Source: Companilactobacillus futsaii JCM 17355 (lineage in GTDB: Bacteria > Bacillota > Bacilli > Lactobacillales > Lactobacillaceae). Taken from it: a stretch of 64,000 bases of DNA. The position numbers and the translations under genes are program-made. This document shows positions 1 to 7,575 of this stretch, piece after piece. The stretch covers positions 21,287 through 85,286 of the forward strand of contig NZ_AZDO01000039.1 in NCBI RefSeq assembly GCF_001435505.1, given 5' to 3'. Below the pieces are notes generated by a model. It made no database searches and was not told the origin of the DNA. It saw only the letters and a program-made list of their open reading frames with translations. Numbering within the stretch: the stretch's first letter is position 1; each line of letters starts with the position of its first letter.

Positions 1-447
1 AGCCAGTTCATCATTAGGGTGTTGGATCAAATTGCATCTTTGATAAATTGAAGTTCCAATCGAAACACCAATCAATCCTAAAATATTAACCATCAATCTC
101 ATTAATAAAGGTAATTGATTCAGTCCAAGTGGATTTAAAACATTTGAAAAGATACCGACCAAATAACTAAATGGAAATGAAAATAATAAATTAGAAATAA
201 AAATATGACCATCGAATTTTCTCAAAAGTATTTGATTAGCAATCGTGACCAAAACCGCATAAACGAACAAGGTCGTTCCATATGGTGAATGCAAAAATGC
301 TGAAATATTGACCGCTGAAGACATCCAAACCGCACTCCCCATATTGCTGTCGATCATCACTGCATTCGAGAATGCATCCAAAATGATTGCAAAAATCAAA
401 TATCCTAACCGAATCTTAAATTTACCCAAATCAATATCCTTCTTCAT
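1..447 (-). CDS. YczE/YitT-like multi-pass membrane protein, partial (C-terminus beyond window edge)
   Basis: The minus strand is open from position 447 to the window edge, giving 149 residues of a very hydrophobic protein with about four membrane segments. The GSAVWMSSAVNIS stretch near residue 38 and the ending YQRCNLIQHPND resemble the YczE/YyaS/YitT membrane family (DUF6198 type), whose function is not established. The frame extends upstream to a TTG at 495. However, a promoter-like TTGACA-N17-TAAACT (complement of 509-537) would start transcription near 502, leaving almost no leader for that TTG, so the ATG at 447 is preferred even though it has no clear ribosome binding site. It follows the multicopper oxidase gene on the same strand. 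The family call rests on remembered sequence style only. Confidence 0.6.
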   Translation of the reverse strand, partial: MKKDIDLGKFKIRLGYLIFAIILDAFSNAVMIDSNMGSAVWMSSAVNISAFLHSPYGTTLFVYAVLVTIANQILLRKFDGHIFISNLLFSFPFSYLVGIFSNVLNPLGLNQLPLLMRLMVNILGLIGVSIGTSIYQRCNLIQHPNDELA

Positions 448-508
448 TAAAAAAGCAATACCAACCAACGTTAGTATTGCCTTTCTTATTGACAAACTTT
501 ACAAAACG

Positions 509-537
509 AGTTTAAAACTAGTCAAAATATTTGTCAA
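509..537 (-). promoter_or_regulatory. Predicted promoter of the YczE-like gene
   Basis: On the minus strand, TTGACA (complement of 532-537) is followed after exactly 17 bases by TAAACT (complement of 509-514). It lies just past the multicopper oxidase stop codon, so the downstream membrane gene may be transcribed independently of the copper operon. Confidence 0.5.
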
Positions 538-539
538 TT

Positions 540-2003
540 TTATTTATTTTTTGGGTGATTCATTTCATCCATACTAATCAAATGATATTTATGTTCATGA
601 TTTGGATCATAAGCTTCAATTTGAGCCATCATACCAGTATCTTCGTGTTCGAGGATATGGCAGTGATACATGTAAACACCAAATTTTGTGAATTGAACAG
701 CGATTCTAACTGTTTCACCGGCGTTAACACCAACAGTATCCTTCCAACCATGTTCATTAGGATAAGGTTCTTTACCATTACGGCTAAGAACTAAGAATTG
801 ACAACCATGCATGTGAAATGGGTGAATCATACCACCATCCATATCATTAGTATTAACGACGTCCCAAAGAACAGTGTCGCCAACTTTTTGCTTACGGTCA
901 ATTCTTTGCATATCAAAGAGCTTGCCATCCAAACGTACTTGGTCATCCATACCTGACATAACGGTTCTAGTTACAGGAAGTCCTGGAGTTACTTTTGGTG
1001 CATCGATAGTTGTTAAGTGTTCTGGTAACTTCGTATCATCCTTGGCAAATTCACCAATCTTAAATTTCATAATTGGCATATCATCTGTCATCAATGTGAC
1101 GACGTCTCCTGGCTTCTTGTCACCAAAATCAACGATAACTTCAGCACGTTCGGCACAAGTCAACATCAATTTAGTAAATTTAACTGGTTCTGGCAACGTA
1201 CCACCATCAGAAGCAATTTGAGTAAATTCATGGTTATCGTCAAAATGCAATCTCCATTCACGACGATCAGAACCATTCAACATTCTCAAGCGAACTCTTT
1301 GAGTTGTTACGTTGAAAACACCATTGATCGTACCGTTAACTAAGGCATACTTCCCTAAAGTACCATCAACATCGTAATCAGCTTTGTAATCCAATTGGTT
1401 ATCGTGATAACTTCTATCTTGTAAAATCACAGGAATATCATCGACACCATAATTTCTTGGGAATGGAAGTTTAGCTTCTTCATCATCTGTTACGACAACA
1501 GCAGCTGCCAAGCCATTCCAAACTTGGCGAGCTGTATTTGGACATGGATGTGGATGAAGCCAATCTGTTTGAGCTGGTTGATCCAAAGTAAAGTCAATAT
1601 CACGACTGCCATTTGAATAAACTGGAGCGTGTGGACCCCCATCAACAACTGGTCCAGTGACGTTTAAACCATGCCAATGGAAAGTAGTAACTTCTGGCAA
1701 CTTATTAACGAGATGAATGTGATAGTGTACACCTTGTTTAAAGATAATTGTTTGACCAAGCAATGAGGCATTGTAACCCCATGTTTTAGTTTTCTTACCA
1801 GGAAGGATTTGAGTTTCTCCCTCCTGAGCTGTAATTGTGTAGTAGACGTCATTTCCATCTACTTTATCTGGCTTGATGACTGAAGGAATATTCAATGGTT
1901 GATCTTTTACATCAGCCCTCTCTAGTGGAATATAACCACCGTCGTGTAAGTCAAAAATTGGTTCATCAAAAAAGTAATCATTGTAAACTTTTGAATCTGA
2001 CAT
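540..2003 (-). CDS. Multicopper oxidase (laccase / CueO-CotA type)
   Basis: This 487-residue three-cupredoxin oxidase couples oxidation of Cu(I), phenols or amines to reduction of O2 to water. The four copper-ligand blocks are visible: HWHG near residue 109, WLHPH near 149, HPFHMHG near 394 and YHCHILEHEDTGMM near 446. The last holds the type-1 Cys448, His453 and an axial Met. The His-Pro-His block continues Pro-Cys where relatives usually have Pro-His or Gln-His. No signal peptide or Tat motif is visible, so it appears cytoplasmic. The start is fixed by AGGGTGGCG just upstream. It follows a 55-residue membrane ORF by 14 bases, and a cop-box operator precedes both, so copper-induced detoxification is the likely role. 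Laccase activity on other substrates cannot be excluded. Confidence 0.93.
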   Translation of the reverse strand: MSDSKVYNDYFFDEPIFDLHDGGYIPLERADVKDQPLNIPSVIKPDKVDGNDVYYTITAQEGETQILPGKKTKTWGYNASLLGQTIIFKQGVHYHIHLVNKLPEVTTFHWHGLNVTGPVVDGGPHAPVYSNGSRDIDFTLDQPAQTDWLHPHPCPNTARQVWNGLAAAVVVTDDEEAKLPFPRNYGVDDIPVILQDRSYHDNQLDYKADYDVDGTLGKYALVNGTINGVFNVTTQRVRLRMLNGSDRREWRLHFDDNHEFTQIASDGGTLPEPVKFTKLMLTCAERAEVIVDFGDKKPGDVVTLMTDDMPIMKFKIGEFAKDDTKLPEHLTTIDAPKVTPGLPVTRTVMSGMDDQVRLDGKLFDMQRIDRKQKVGDTVLWDVVNTNDMDGGMIHPFHMHGCQFLVLSRNGKEPYPNEHGWKDTVGVNAGETVRIAVQFTKFGVYMYHCHILEHEDTGMMAQIEAYDPNHEHKYHLISMDEMNHPKNK

Positions 2004-2017
2004 TTATAATCGCCACC

Positions 2018-2185
2018 CTATTTAGTTTTTGATCGAAACGTGCAAATACAATTTACTAAAGCTTCTATGAACATGCCTATTGCCATCATATACATTGCAA
2101 TCATATTTTTATCAGCGAAAACGAAATATAACAAAATTGCATAAAAAATCAGCATGAAAACGGAAAACGCCTTAGAATTTGTCAT
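2018..2185 (-). CDS. Small 55-residue membrane protein in the copper operon
   Basis: An ATG at 2185 with GGTGGTGAT upstream opens a 55-codon frame ending at 2018. The product is almost entirely hydrophobic, with two probable membrane segments (residues about 8-24 and 29-48) and a short basic tail (FRSKTK). It contains several Met (MIAMYMMAIGMF) and two Cys (CIC), residues that can ligate Cu(I). The gene ends 14 bases before the multicopper oxidase start and its stop overlaps the oxidase ribosome binding site region, so the two are probably cotranscribed and coupled. I do not recognise the family. A copper-related role is inferred from operator, neighbour and Met content only. Confidence 0.65.
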   Translation of the reverse strand: MTNSKAFSVFMLIFYAILLYFVFADKNMIAMYMMAIGMFIEALVNCICTFRSKTK

Positions 2186-2222
2186 GTTATCACCACCAAA
2201 GTTTGTTACCTTTCTATTTTAA

Positions 2223-2232
2223 TACAGTTGTA
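2223..2232. promoter_or_regulatory. CopY/CopR-type copper operator (cop box)
   Basis: TACAGTTGTA is an exact match to the TACAnnTGTA cop box bound by CopY/CopR repressors of enterococci and lactococci. It sits 38 bases upstream of the small membrane ORF start, within the probable promoter of the small ORF plus multicopper oxidase operon. The regulator gene itself is not in this window. Confidence 0.65.
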
Positions 2233-2264
2233 CTTGTAATAAAAACCGTTTCGGGATACCTAAC

Positions 2265-2894
2265 TTAATATTTATAAACAACTAATTGGCCACCAATGTA
2301 ATTAGCCATATAAATATCTGAAGCTTCTAAATCACGTTTTTTTAATTCTTCTTCGATCCAGTCACTATCTTTGCCGATAGCCTCTAATTCGTCATGATCA
2401 ATTTGTCCATCTAAAATCACTGGATATTTGAGATTATCTTCATTTTTCATAATGATTGTTAATTGACCATTGCGTTCAAAGACAGCCCGTTTAACATTTC
2501 TAATGTCCATGATCCCGGCTTGACGTAACTTAAATGACAAGTCATTAGCTGACAAGCCATTTTTCAAAGCTAAGTTAACATCGATCTTGCCGTTTTTCAC
2601 AATAACTTTGGGATCACCTTGAATGACCTTTCTGAATAAATTATTGTGATTAGTTAAGAATTTAGCCACGAAAACTACCAAAGTCCAAATCAATAAGACT
2701 AAGGCAAATTGCAAGATCGTAATGCTAGAATTGTAAATCATCCCACCAACGATTCCACCTAAAACGTAGTTTTGCAATTGATCGATAGCACTAGTTGGTG
2801 CAATATTGCCACGACCAAATAAATTGATCTGTAAAACCATGAATAGGAAGCCGATAATAAACTTTAAAGTTAAATCTCCATATTGTAAGACCAT
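2265..2894 (-). CDS. DUF421 (YetF-like) membrane protein
   Basis: A 209-residue protein with membrane segments in the first 85 residues followed by a soluble YetF-type domain. The DUF421 signature is visible: FGRGNIAPTSAIDQLQNYVLGGIVGG near residues 26-51 and PKVIVKNGKIDVNLALKNGLS near 95-115, followed by LSFKLRQAGIMDIRNVKRAVFERNGQL. The biochemical function of the family is unresolved; YetF-like proteins have been linked to membrane and spore physiology. It lies 8 bases after the DUF3290 gene, a pairing common in lactobacilli, so the two products probably work together. No separate promoter is evident. Confidence 0.85.
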   Translation of the reverse strand: MVLQYGDLTLKFIIGFLFMVLQINLFGRGNIAPTSAIDQLQNYVLGGIVGGMIYNSSITILQFALVLLIWTLVVFVAKFLTNHNNLFRKVIQGDPKVIVKNGKIDVNLALKNGLSANDLSFKLRQAGIMDIRNVKRAVFERNGQLTIIMKNEDNLKYPVILDGQIDHDELEAIGKDSDWIEEELKKRDLEASDIYMANYIGGQLVVYKY

Positions 2895-2902
2895 TATTTC
2901 AC

Positions 2903-3352
2903 CTATTTCTTAATCAGATTAATTTTTTGCGAACTGATGATACTAGCTTTCGTTAGTGTATAACTACTTAAATTATTGTCAAAACTGACTCGATAAATAT
3001 CTTTACCAGCTTTAATCAACATACCCTCTGTCAAACTAGAATTATTTGAATAAAGCTTCTTTTTAGAAACTTTCTTTTCTTTAGCAACTGATGCCATTAA
3101 ATCTAACGTCTGACTAGTCTTATTACTAATATCGAGTTGCTGCTCATAATTGTTGTAGTTAATACCAATGAATAGGAAAATTCCAAACGCAAAAATAATT
3201 AATAAATCACGATATTTATTATCAGAGCGGTTTCTAAAATACAAAAAAGCAGTTACAAAAATTGCTACAGCCAAAATAATAATTCCTATAATAAAAAGAA
3301 AATTCGGTTCATTGTTGTGATCAACCAAATATTGATACGAATAAAAATTCAT
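2903..3352 (-). CDS. DUF3290 membrane protein
   Basis: A 149-residue protein with two membrane segments near residues 16-38 and 46-62 and a soluble C-terminal half. Layout and position directly before a DUF421 gene match the DUF3290 family, whose function is unknown. The start at 3352 was chosen because GAGGGGATAAAG precedes it; a longer frame reaching 3433 lacks a good ribosome binding site and would cross the MarR promoter. The divergent MarR gene with a shared palindrome suggests the pair belongs to that regulator's circuit. Confidence 0.8.
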   Translation of the reverse strand: MNFYSYQYLVDHNNEPNFLFIIGIIILAVAIFVTAFLYFRNRSDNKYRDLLIIFAFGIFLFIGINYNNYEQQLDISNKTSQTLDLMASVAKEKKVSKKKLYSNNSSLTEGMLIKAGKDIYRVSFDNNLSSYTLTKASIISSQKINLIKK

Positions 3353-3417
3353 CTTTATCCCCTCGTCTACTTTTATACGATTAGTATAGCAAATTGGCAA
3401 AACATGGCGAATAATCT

Positions 3418-3433
3418 TTGCTTGCACAAGCAA
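3418..3433. promoter_or_regulatory. Palindromic operator in the MarR intergenic region
   Basis: TTGCTTG and CAAGCAA form a perfect 7-bp inverted repeat around a 2-bp centre. It overlaps the -35 element of the MarR gene promoter (TTGCAC 3422-3427, 17-base spacer, CATAAT 3445-3450). This size and location fit autoregulation by MarR, possibly with control of the divergent DUF3290/DUF421 pair. Confidence 0.5.
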
Positions 3434-3472
3434 TAAAATTGTTGCATAATACTAAATCGTTAATATTTTTTA

Positions 3473-3910
3473 TTGGAGGTGATTATCATCAATCAACCAT
3501 CAAATGTTTGCACTTGGTTGAGTTTGAAACATTTTGAAAATGACATTCAAACCAAGCTCGAAAAAATCTTGATTAAATATGATTTATCACCTGCAGAATT
3601 TAGTTTCTTACACTATCTTTATGATCAATACGATTCAAAAGCTAGTTTATTAGAGATTAAAGACTCCTTACACCTCAGTTCAGCTGCTGTTTCACGAATG
3701 GCGGTCAGACTGGAAAATAAGCCCTGTAAGCCGATTATTCGCTATCACAGTAACGACAATCAAAAAGAAGTCTGCTTACAAATTACCCAATCAGGGATCA
3801 ATCATTTTAAAGAAACTGCTAAAATCGTCGACGAAGCTTTAAAAGAATCCTTTGCTAGTAAGGATTTTGAAGCGTTACGCGACATGATTTTAGCCACTAA
3901 TATTCATTAA
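3473..3910 (+). CDS. MarR-family transcriptional regulator
   Basis: About 145 residues with a MarR winged helix-turn-helix: helices around SPAEFSFLHYLYDQY, recognition region LSSAAVSRMAVRLENK near residues 69-84, and a wing with NDNQKEVCLQITQSG. The start is unclear. The frame opens at TTG 3473, but the only good Shine-Dalgarno (GGAGGTGAT, 3475-3483) lies inside that start. Initiation may therefore occur at a non-canonical ATC near 3488, or at a later TTG (3518) with poor spacing. It is transcribed divergently from DUF3290/DUF421 and followed by a terminator, so it is monocistronic. MarR proteins usually respond to small aromatic or oxidative ligands; no ligand can be deduced here. Confidence 0.85.
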   Translation: MEVIIINQPSNVCTWLSLKHFENDIQTKLEKILIKYDLSPAEFSFLHYLYDQYDSKASLLEIKDSLHLSSAAVSRMAVRLENKPCKPIIRYHSNDNQKEVCLQITQSGINHFKETAKIVDEALKESFASKDFEALRDMILATNIH

Positions 3911-3936
3911 ACAGGCATAATAAGCCTGTTTTTTTT
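3909..3936 (+). terminator. Rho-independent terminator of the MarR gene
   Basis: The stem AAACAGGC / GCCTGTTT with a 7-base loop is followed by a T tract and begins at the stop codon. Confidence 0.85.
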
Positions 3937-4027
3937 AATAAATTTTCCTCAATGTAATAAAACGACAATAGCTGTCGTCTTGATTTGATATATTTTTCTT
4001 GTAAACAATTACATGGAGGGATTAGAT

Positions 4028-5590
4028 ATGAAGAAACATTATGGACCAATTGTTTTAGGGATTATTGCACTAACACTCGCTGCACCAGTAAGTAACGCTA
4101 CTACGGTTTTGGCTGGAGAAGCGGCTGAATCAGAAAATACTACTGAAGAAAATCAAGGCCAAGATTCACAAGAAGAAACTGACCAACCAACTGATGAAGA
4201 GATCATTAGCACTCTAAAAAGTAACTTAGAAGAAAACCTAGAAAAACTTAAGGAAAAAAGTTCCTCAGATTCATTAGTTGCAGCTCAAAAAACTACACTA
4301 TCTGATGCTTATAACGACCTATCTGCTAAAGCAGAAAAGGATTTAAATATTGATGAATTGGGAACATTAATTGACCAGACAAATGGATATCTTACTGAAG
4401 ATGCTAAAAAAATTCCATATACTTATACAACACCTAAAGACGTTACAATAAATGGAAAAGCTGATACTTTGGATTCAAGAACAATACGTTTTGACGATCC
4501 TGAGAATGCCAAGTTAACAATGAGTAGTGATGATGCAGAATATTTATCATTTTCAAATAAGGAAGGTAAAACGACTGATACAATTCCATTAAGTCTAGAT
4601 GAGAACGGTGAACTTTCAATTGGCTCAGATTACTTAGATGCTGATGGAAAATTAAACTTAGATTCGAGTCTAACTAAAGAAGATTTAAATAATACTATAC
4701 AAAATCTCAAAGATCGTTTTACCACATTTGATGACGACGATAAGGTCGCTTTGGATAATTTCTATGACACTCTCACAAAAAATCTAGATGACTTAAATGA
4801 TGATTCTACTTATACTGATATTTTGACTGCAAAAAACAATTTAAATAATGAAATCTCTAAGAGTACTACTGTAATTCACTACGGCGCCGACAGAATGATT
4901 TTGAACGTTCCTTTATTAAAGGGTCATTCGATTGCAGCCAGAATTACTGGAAGTTCTTTCTTGAATGTAACATTTAACAAAGATGCTACTAAAGTGGCTG
5001 CAGCACAAGTTGTTGATGAAAAAGGAAATCCTGTAAAAGTAGATAGTAAATATCAAGTCAGTTTAGGAACTTTGGAAAATCAGACTCAAACCGACCCCGT
5101 TACATTGGATAATGAAGTAAAACCAAAAACTAATCACAATTCATCCTCAAGTAAACCAGAAACAGAAAAACCAACGACAAAACCAACTCACACCAAATCA
5201 ATCTCTAACCACCAAACTACTTTCTACGCACTACCAAATACAATTGCAACCTTATTCGATGAAAATGGTAATGCATTAAAGAACCGTGCTTTAGGTGGAG
5301 ACTCATCATGGCACGCCGATAAATTAATGAAACTCGATGGCGTAAACTACTTGCGTGTGGCTACTAACGAATGGGCTAAGTTAGCCGATGGACTAGAAGT
5401 TACACCACTCAACCAAAACGTCTTCACGAAAAATAATGCTAGATTATATCAAGCTAATGGTCAAAAAGTTACTAACCGTGCTTTAGCCAAGAACACAACT
5501 TGGAGAACTGACAAATCAGCAACTATCAACGGTCAAACAATGTACCGTGTAGCTACTAACGAATGGGTCAGTGCTAACGATCTAATCTAA
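4028..5590 (+). CDS. Secreted protein with two C-terminal SLAP wall-binding repeats
   Basis: A 520-residue exported protein. A signal peptide (about 1-30) is followed by an acidic Glu/Gln/Thr stretch, a helical acidic region (about 45-300), a Lys/Thr/Pro/Ser linker (about 370-400) and two SLAP-type repeats with the LYD-NG...W-TD...VATNEW pattern (roughly 405-520). SLAP repeats hold lactobacillar surface proteins non-covalently to wall polysaccharide; no LPxTG motif is present. The start at 4028 has GGAGGG upstream, in preference to the ATG at 4013 that overlaps that site. An inverted repeat (ACGACA...TGTCGT, about 3962-3978) lies in the leader and may be an operator. The central region is not recognised. 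It is isolated from the SLAP island at 34-44 kb but shares its C-terminal anchor. Confidence 0.82.
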   Translation: MKKHYGPIVLGIIALTLAAPVSNATTVLAGEAAESENTTEENQGQDSQEETDQPTDEEIISTLKSNLEENLEKLKEKSSSDSLVAAQKTTLSDAYNDLSAKAEKDLNIDELGTLIDQTNGYLTEDAKKIPYTYTTPKDVTINGKADTLDSRTIRFDDPENAKLTMSSDDAEYLSFSNKEGKTTDTIPLSLDENGELSIGSDYLDADGKLNLDSSLTKEDLNNTIQNLKDRFTTFDDDDKVALDNFYDTLTKNLDDLNDDSTYTDILTAKNNLNNEISKSTTVIHYGADRMILNVPLLKGHSIAARITGSSFLNVTFNKDATKVAAAQVVDEKGNPVKVDSKYQVSLGTLENQTQTDPVTLDNEVKPKTNHNSSSSKPETEKPTTKPTHTKSISNHQTTFYALPNTIATLFDENGNALKNRALGGDSSWHADKLMKLDGVNYLRVATNEWAKLADGLEVTPLNQNVFTKNNARLYQANGQKVTNRALAKNTTWRTDKSATINGQTMYRVATNEWVSANDLI

Positions 5591-5602
5591 TTTCTTATAT
5601 CA

Positions 5603-5638
5603 AAAAGACCAGAGGTCATATGATTTCTGGTCTTTTTT
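5603..5638. terminator. Bidirectional terminator between the SLAP protein and thioesterase genes
   Basis: AAAAGACCAG (5603-5612) pairs with CTGGTCTTTT (5627-5636). T or A tracts on both sides allow it to serve the two converging genes. Confidence 0.8.
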
Positions 5639-6142
5639 TCATTGCCAAGGAAAGTGCAAACTAATATTTTGATTAAACTTCTCTTGTTCCATCAACTTCT
5701 CCAACCGTTCCGATTGGCGTTTGTGATATCCACTGCAGACGTACTCTGCTTCATCGCTATCAGGCACGATATTTGGCAAAACGATATTCTTGTCTGTTAC
5801 TACAAAAGTGGAAAAACAAGTCAGACCGAGAAATCTCTTCCCGGTTTTTAGATGTTCACCAATTATTTTAGTAAAAACTTCAATTGAACGACTACCAACA
5901 CCAGATACATAAGATTCCGTACACATCGAATCTTGCAAGCCAAATGGCAAAATAAAATTAACTTGATCAATTGATGCTGTTACTGTCTCGATTCGAGCAA
6001 TTCGTGACGCCGCTATGGAAGAATTATCGTCAATCGTCATCAAAGTTTTACCACCAAAGACCGTATTGTGTTCATTCAAATCAGATGAAAAGACACGATG
6101 ATTGCTGATTGATAAAGTATCGCTACATTTTAGGTTTTGCAT
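5639..6142 (-). CDS. Acyl-CoA thioesterase, hotdog fold (YkhA-like)
   Basis: A 167-residue single hotdog-domain protein that probably hydrolyses acyl-CoA thioesters in the cytoplasm. The diagnostic N-terminal motif NEHNTVFGGKTLMTIDDNSS carries the conserved Gly-Gly and the acidic pair that positions the catalytic water. SIDQVNFILPF and SYVSGVGSRSIEVFTKIIGE follow as in the YkhA/cytosolic acyl-CoA hydrolase family. The start at 6142 has AAGGAGGAAAC upstream; the longer frame to 6172 lacks this support. It converges on the SLAP gene and shares its terminator. The physiological substrate is unknown. Confidence 0.85.
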   Translation of the reverse strand: MQNLKCSDTLSISNHRVFSSDLNEHNTVFGGKTLMTIDDNSSIAASRIARIETVTASIDQVNFILPFGLQDSMCTESYVSGVGSRSIEVFTKIIGEHLKTGKRFLGLTCFSTFVVTDKNIVLPNIVPDSDEAEYVCSGYHKRQSERLEKLMEQEKFNQNISLHFPWQ

Positions 6143-6221
6143 AGTTTCCTCCTTATAAAAATAGAGCCACAATGTCCTTTGACATTTATGACTCTACTTC
6201 TATTCATTTATCACTTGATAA

Positions 6222-6295
6222 TGATCCCTCCCGGGATCGAACCGGGGACCTACTGCTTAGGAGGCAGTTGCTCTATCCAACTGGGCCAAGGGACC
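6222..6295 (-). tRNA. tRNA-Arg (CCT anticodon)
   Basis: The minus strand folds as a cloverleaf: acceptor GGTCCCT/AGGGATC with discriminator A, anticodon stem ACTGC/GCAGT enclosing CTCCTAA (anticodon CCT, codon AGG), and a T arm containing GGTTCGATCC. The D stem has one C-A mismatch. CCA is not encoded. Confidence 0.93.
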
Positions 6296-6341
6296 ATAAA
6301 CACACTTTTTATTTTAACGCAAAAAGTGTGTAGATTCTAAC

Positions 6342-7574
6342 TTAGTTTGATTCTTCGTTTTTATGAAATTTACGTTTACCCTTATTCTTTTGATCACGCA
6401 AACGTTTCTTAGGTTTTGAAACAGCCTTTGATTTATTTCTGTCGTTATAGCGCTTCTTCTTATCGAAGGTTGGCTTCTTAGTAAGCTTACCATCATGGTC
6501 AATGTAGACTTTTTTAATCGTTACATCAACGATGTCTTGCAATTTTCTCATATCATGGCTATTACCAAAAGTAATCACATTACCGCTCTTACCCATTCTT
6601 CCGGTACGACCAGCACGGTGAACATATTCGCTATTGTCACGAGGAATCATATAATTAACGATCGTATTAACGTCATCGATATCCATTCCACGAGCAGCTA
6701 CGTCAGTCGTCAACAACAAATTAACACGCTTGTTAGAGAATAGTTGAATAGCCGTCTTTCTTTGTTGCGAAGACATCTTGCTATCTAACGTTACAAAGTT
6801 AGTCTTGTCATGATTCATATCACTGATAGCTTTGTGCAACGAACGAGAATTGTTGAAGAAGACGATTCCTAAGAATTTCTTGTCATGAGCTAATTCACGT
6901 AACATTGCATTCTTGATAAATTCACTATTAGCATCGACGAAATAATGTTTAATACCAGCTGTATAGCTAGTATCGTTTCTTTGATCGATAACTAAGAAAT
7001 CTTGACCAAACCACTTGTGCATGTCTTTGAAAATATCATTGCCAGTAGCTGAGAAGAAAGTCATTTGGACATCAGCTGGCATTTGTGAAATAGTCTTTCT
7101 AACGCTCTCTAACTTGCTTTCATTCAACATTTCATCAGCTTCATCAACAATGACTGTATTTAAATTGCCAAGTTTAACTTTTCTAGCTTCAGTTAATTCA
7201 TTCAAACGACCCAAAGTAGCGACGATGATTTCTGGTTTTTCTTTTAATTTCTTCAATTGGCGAGTTGGATTAGCCCCACCAGTCAATGCTTGAACCTTGC
7301 AGTCAACTAACTTTGCTAGTGGTTGAATGACATCCCTAACTTGCATAGCTAGCTCTTGTGAAGGTTCTAGGATCAACACTTGTAATCCGTCTTTAGGCAC
7401 AAGCGTTTCAATCATTGGCATAACGAATCCTAACGTTTTACCAGATCCCGTTGGTGCCATAGCGACTAAATCCTTACCTTCTTTAAAAGGCATGTAGACT
7501 GCATCTTGAATCTTAGTCAAAGTTTCAAAATGATTTTGCTTAAAATAAGCTTGATATAATTTTGGTATTTCCAA
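6342..7574 (-). CDS. DEAD-box ATP-dependent RNA helicase
   Basis: About 410 residues with the full DEAD-box motif set: Q motif TKIQDAVY (near 20), Walker A APTGSGKT (near 40), VDEADEM (motif II), FFSATG (motif III), DVAARGMDI and HRAGRTGRMG (motifs V and VI). A short basic Lys/Arg-rich tail (KKPTFDKKKRYNDRNK...) probably binds RNA. It unwinds RNA in ribosome assembly or cold adaptation. The start is uncertain. TTG at 7574 has GAGGAAAAA upstream and begins one base after the oxidoreductase stop; ATG at 7589 and TTG at 7604 are in frame but lie within the upstream gene with weaker sites. The tight junction implies coupling with that gene. Confidence 0.9.
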   Translation of the reverse strand: MEIPKLYQAYFKQNHFETLTKIQDAVYMPFKEGKDLVAMAPTGSGKTLGFVMPMIETLVPKDGLQVLILEPSQELAMQVRDVIQPLAKLVDCKVQALTGGANPTRQLKKLKEKPEIIVATLGRLNELTEARKVKLGNLNTVIVDEADEMLNESKLESVRKTISQMPADVQMTFFSATGNDIFKDMHKWFGQDFLVIDQRNDTSYTAGIKHYFVDANSEFIKNAMLRELAHDKKFLGIVFFNNSRSLHKAISDMNHDKTNFVTLDSKMSSQQRKTAIQLFSNKRVNLLLTTDVAARGMDIDDVNTIVNYMIPRDNSEYVHRAGRTGRMGKSGNVITFGNSHDMRKLQDIVDVTIKKVYIDHDGKLTKKPTFDKKKRYNDRNKSKAVSKPKKRLRDQKNKGKRKFHKNEESN

Positions 7575-7575
7575 T

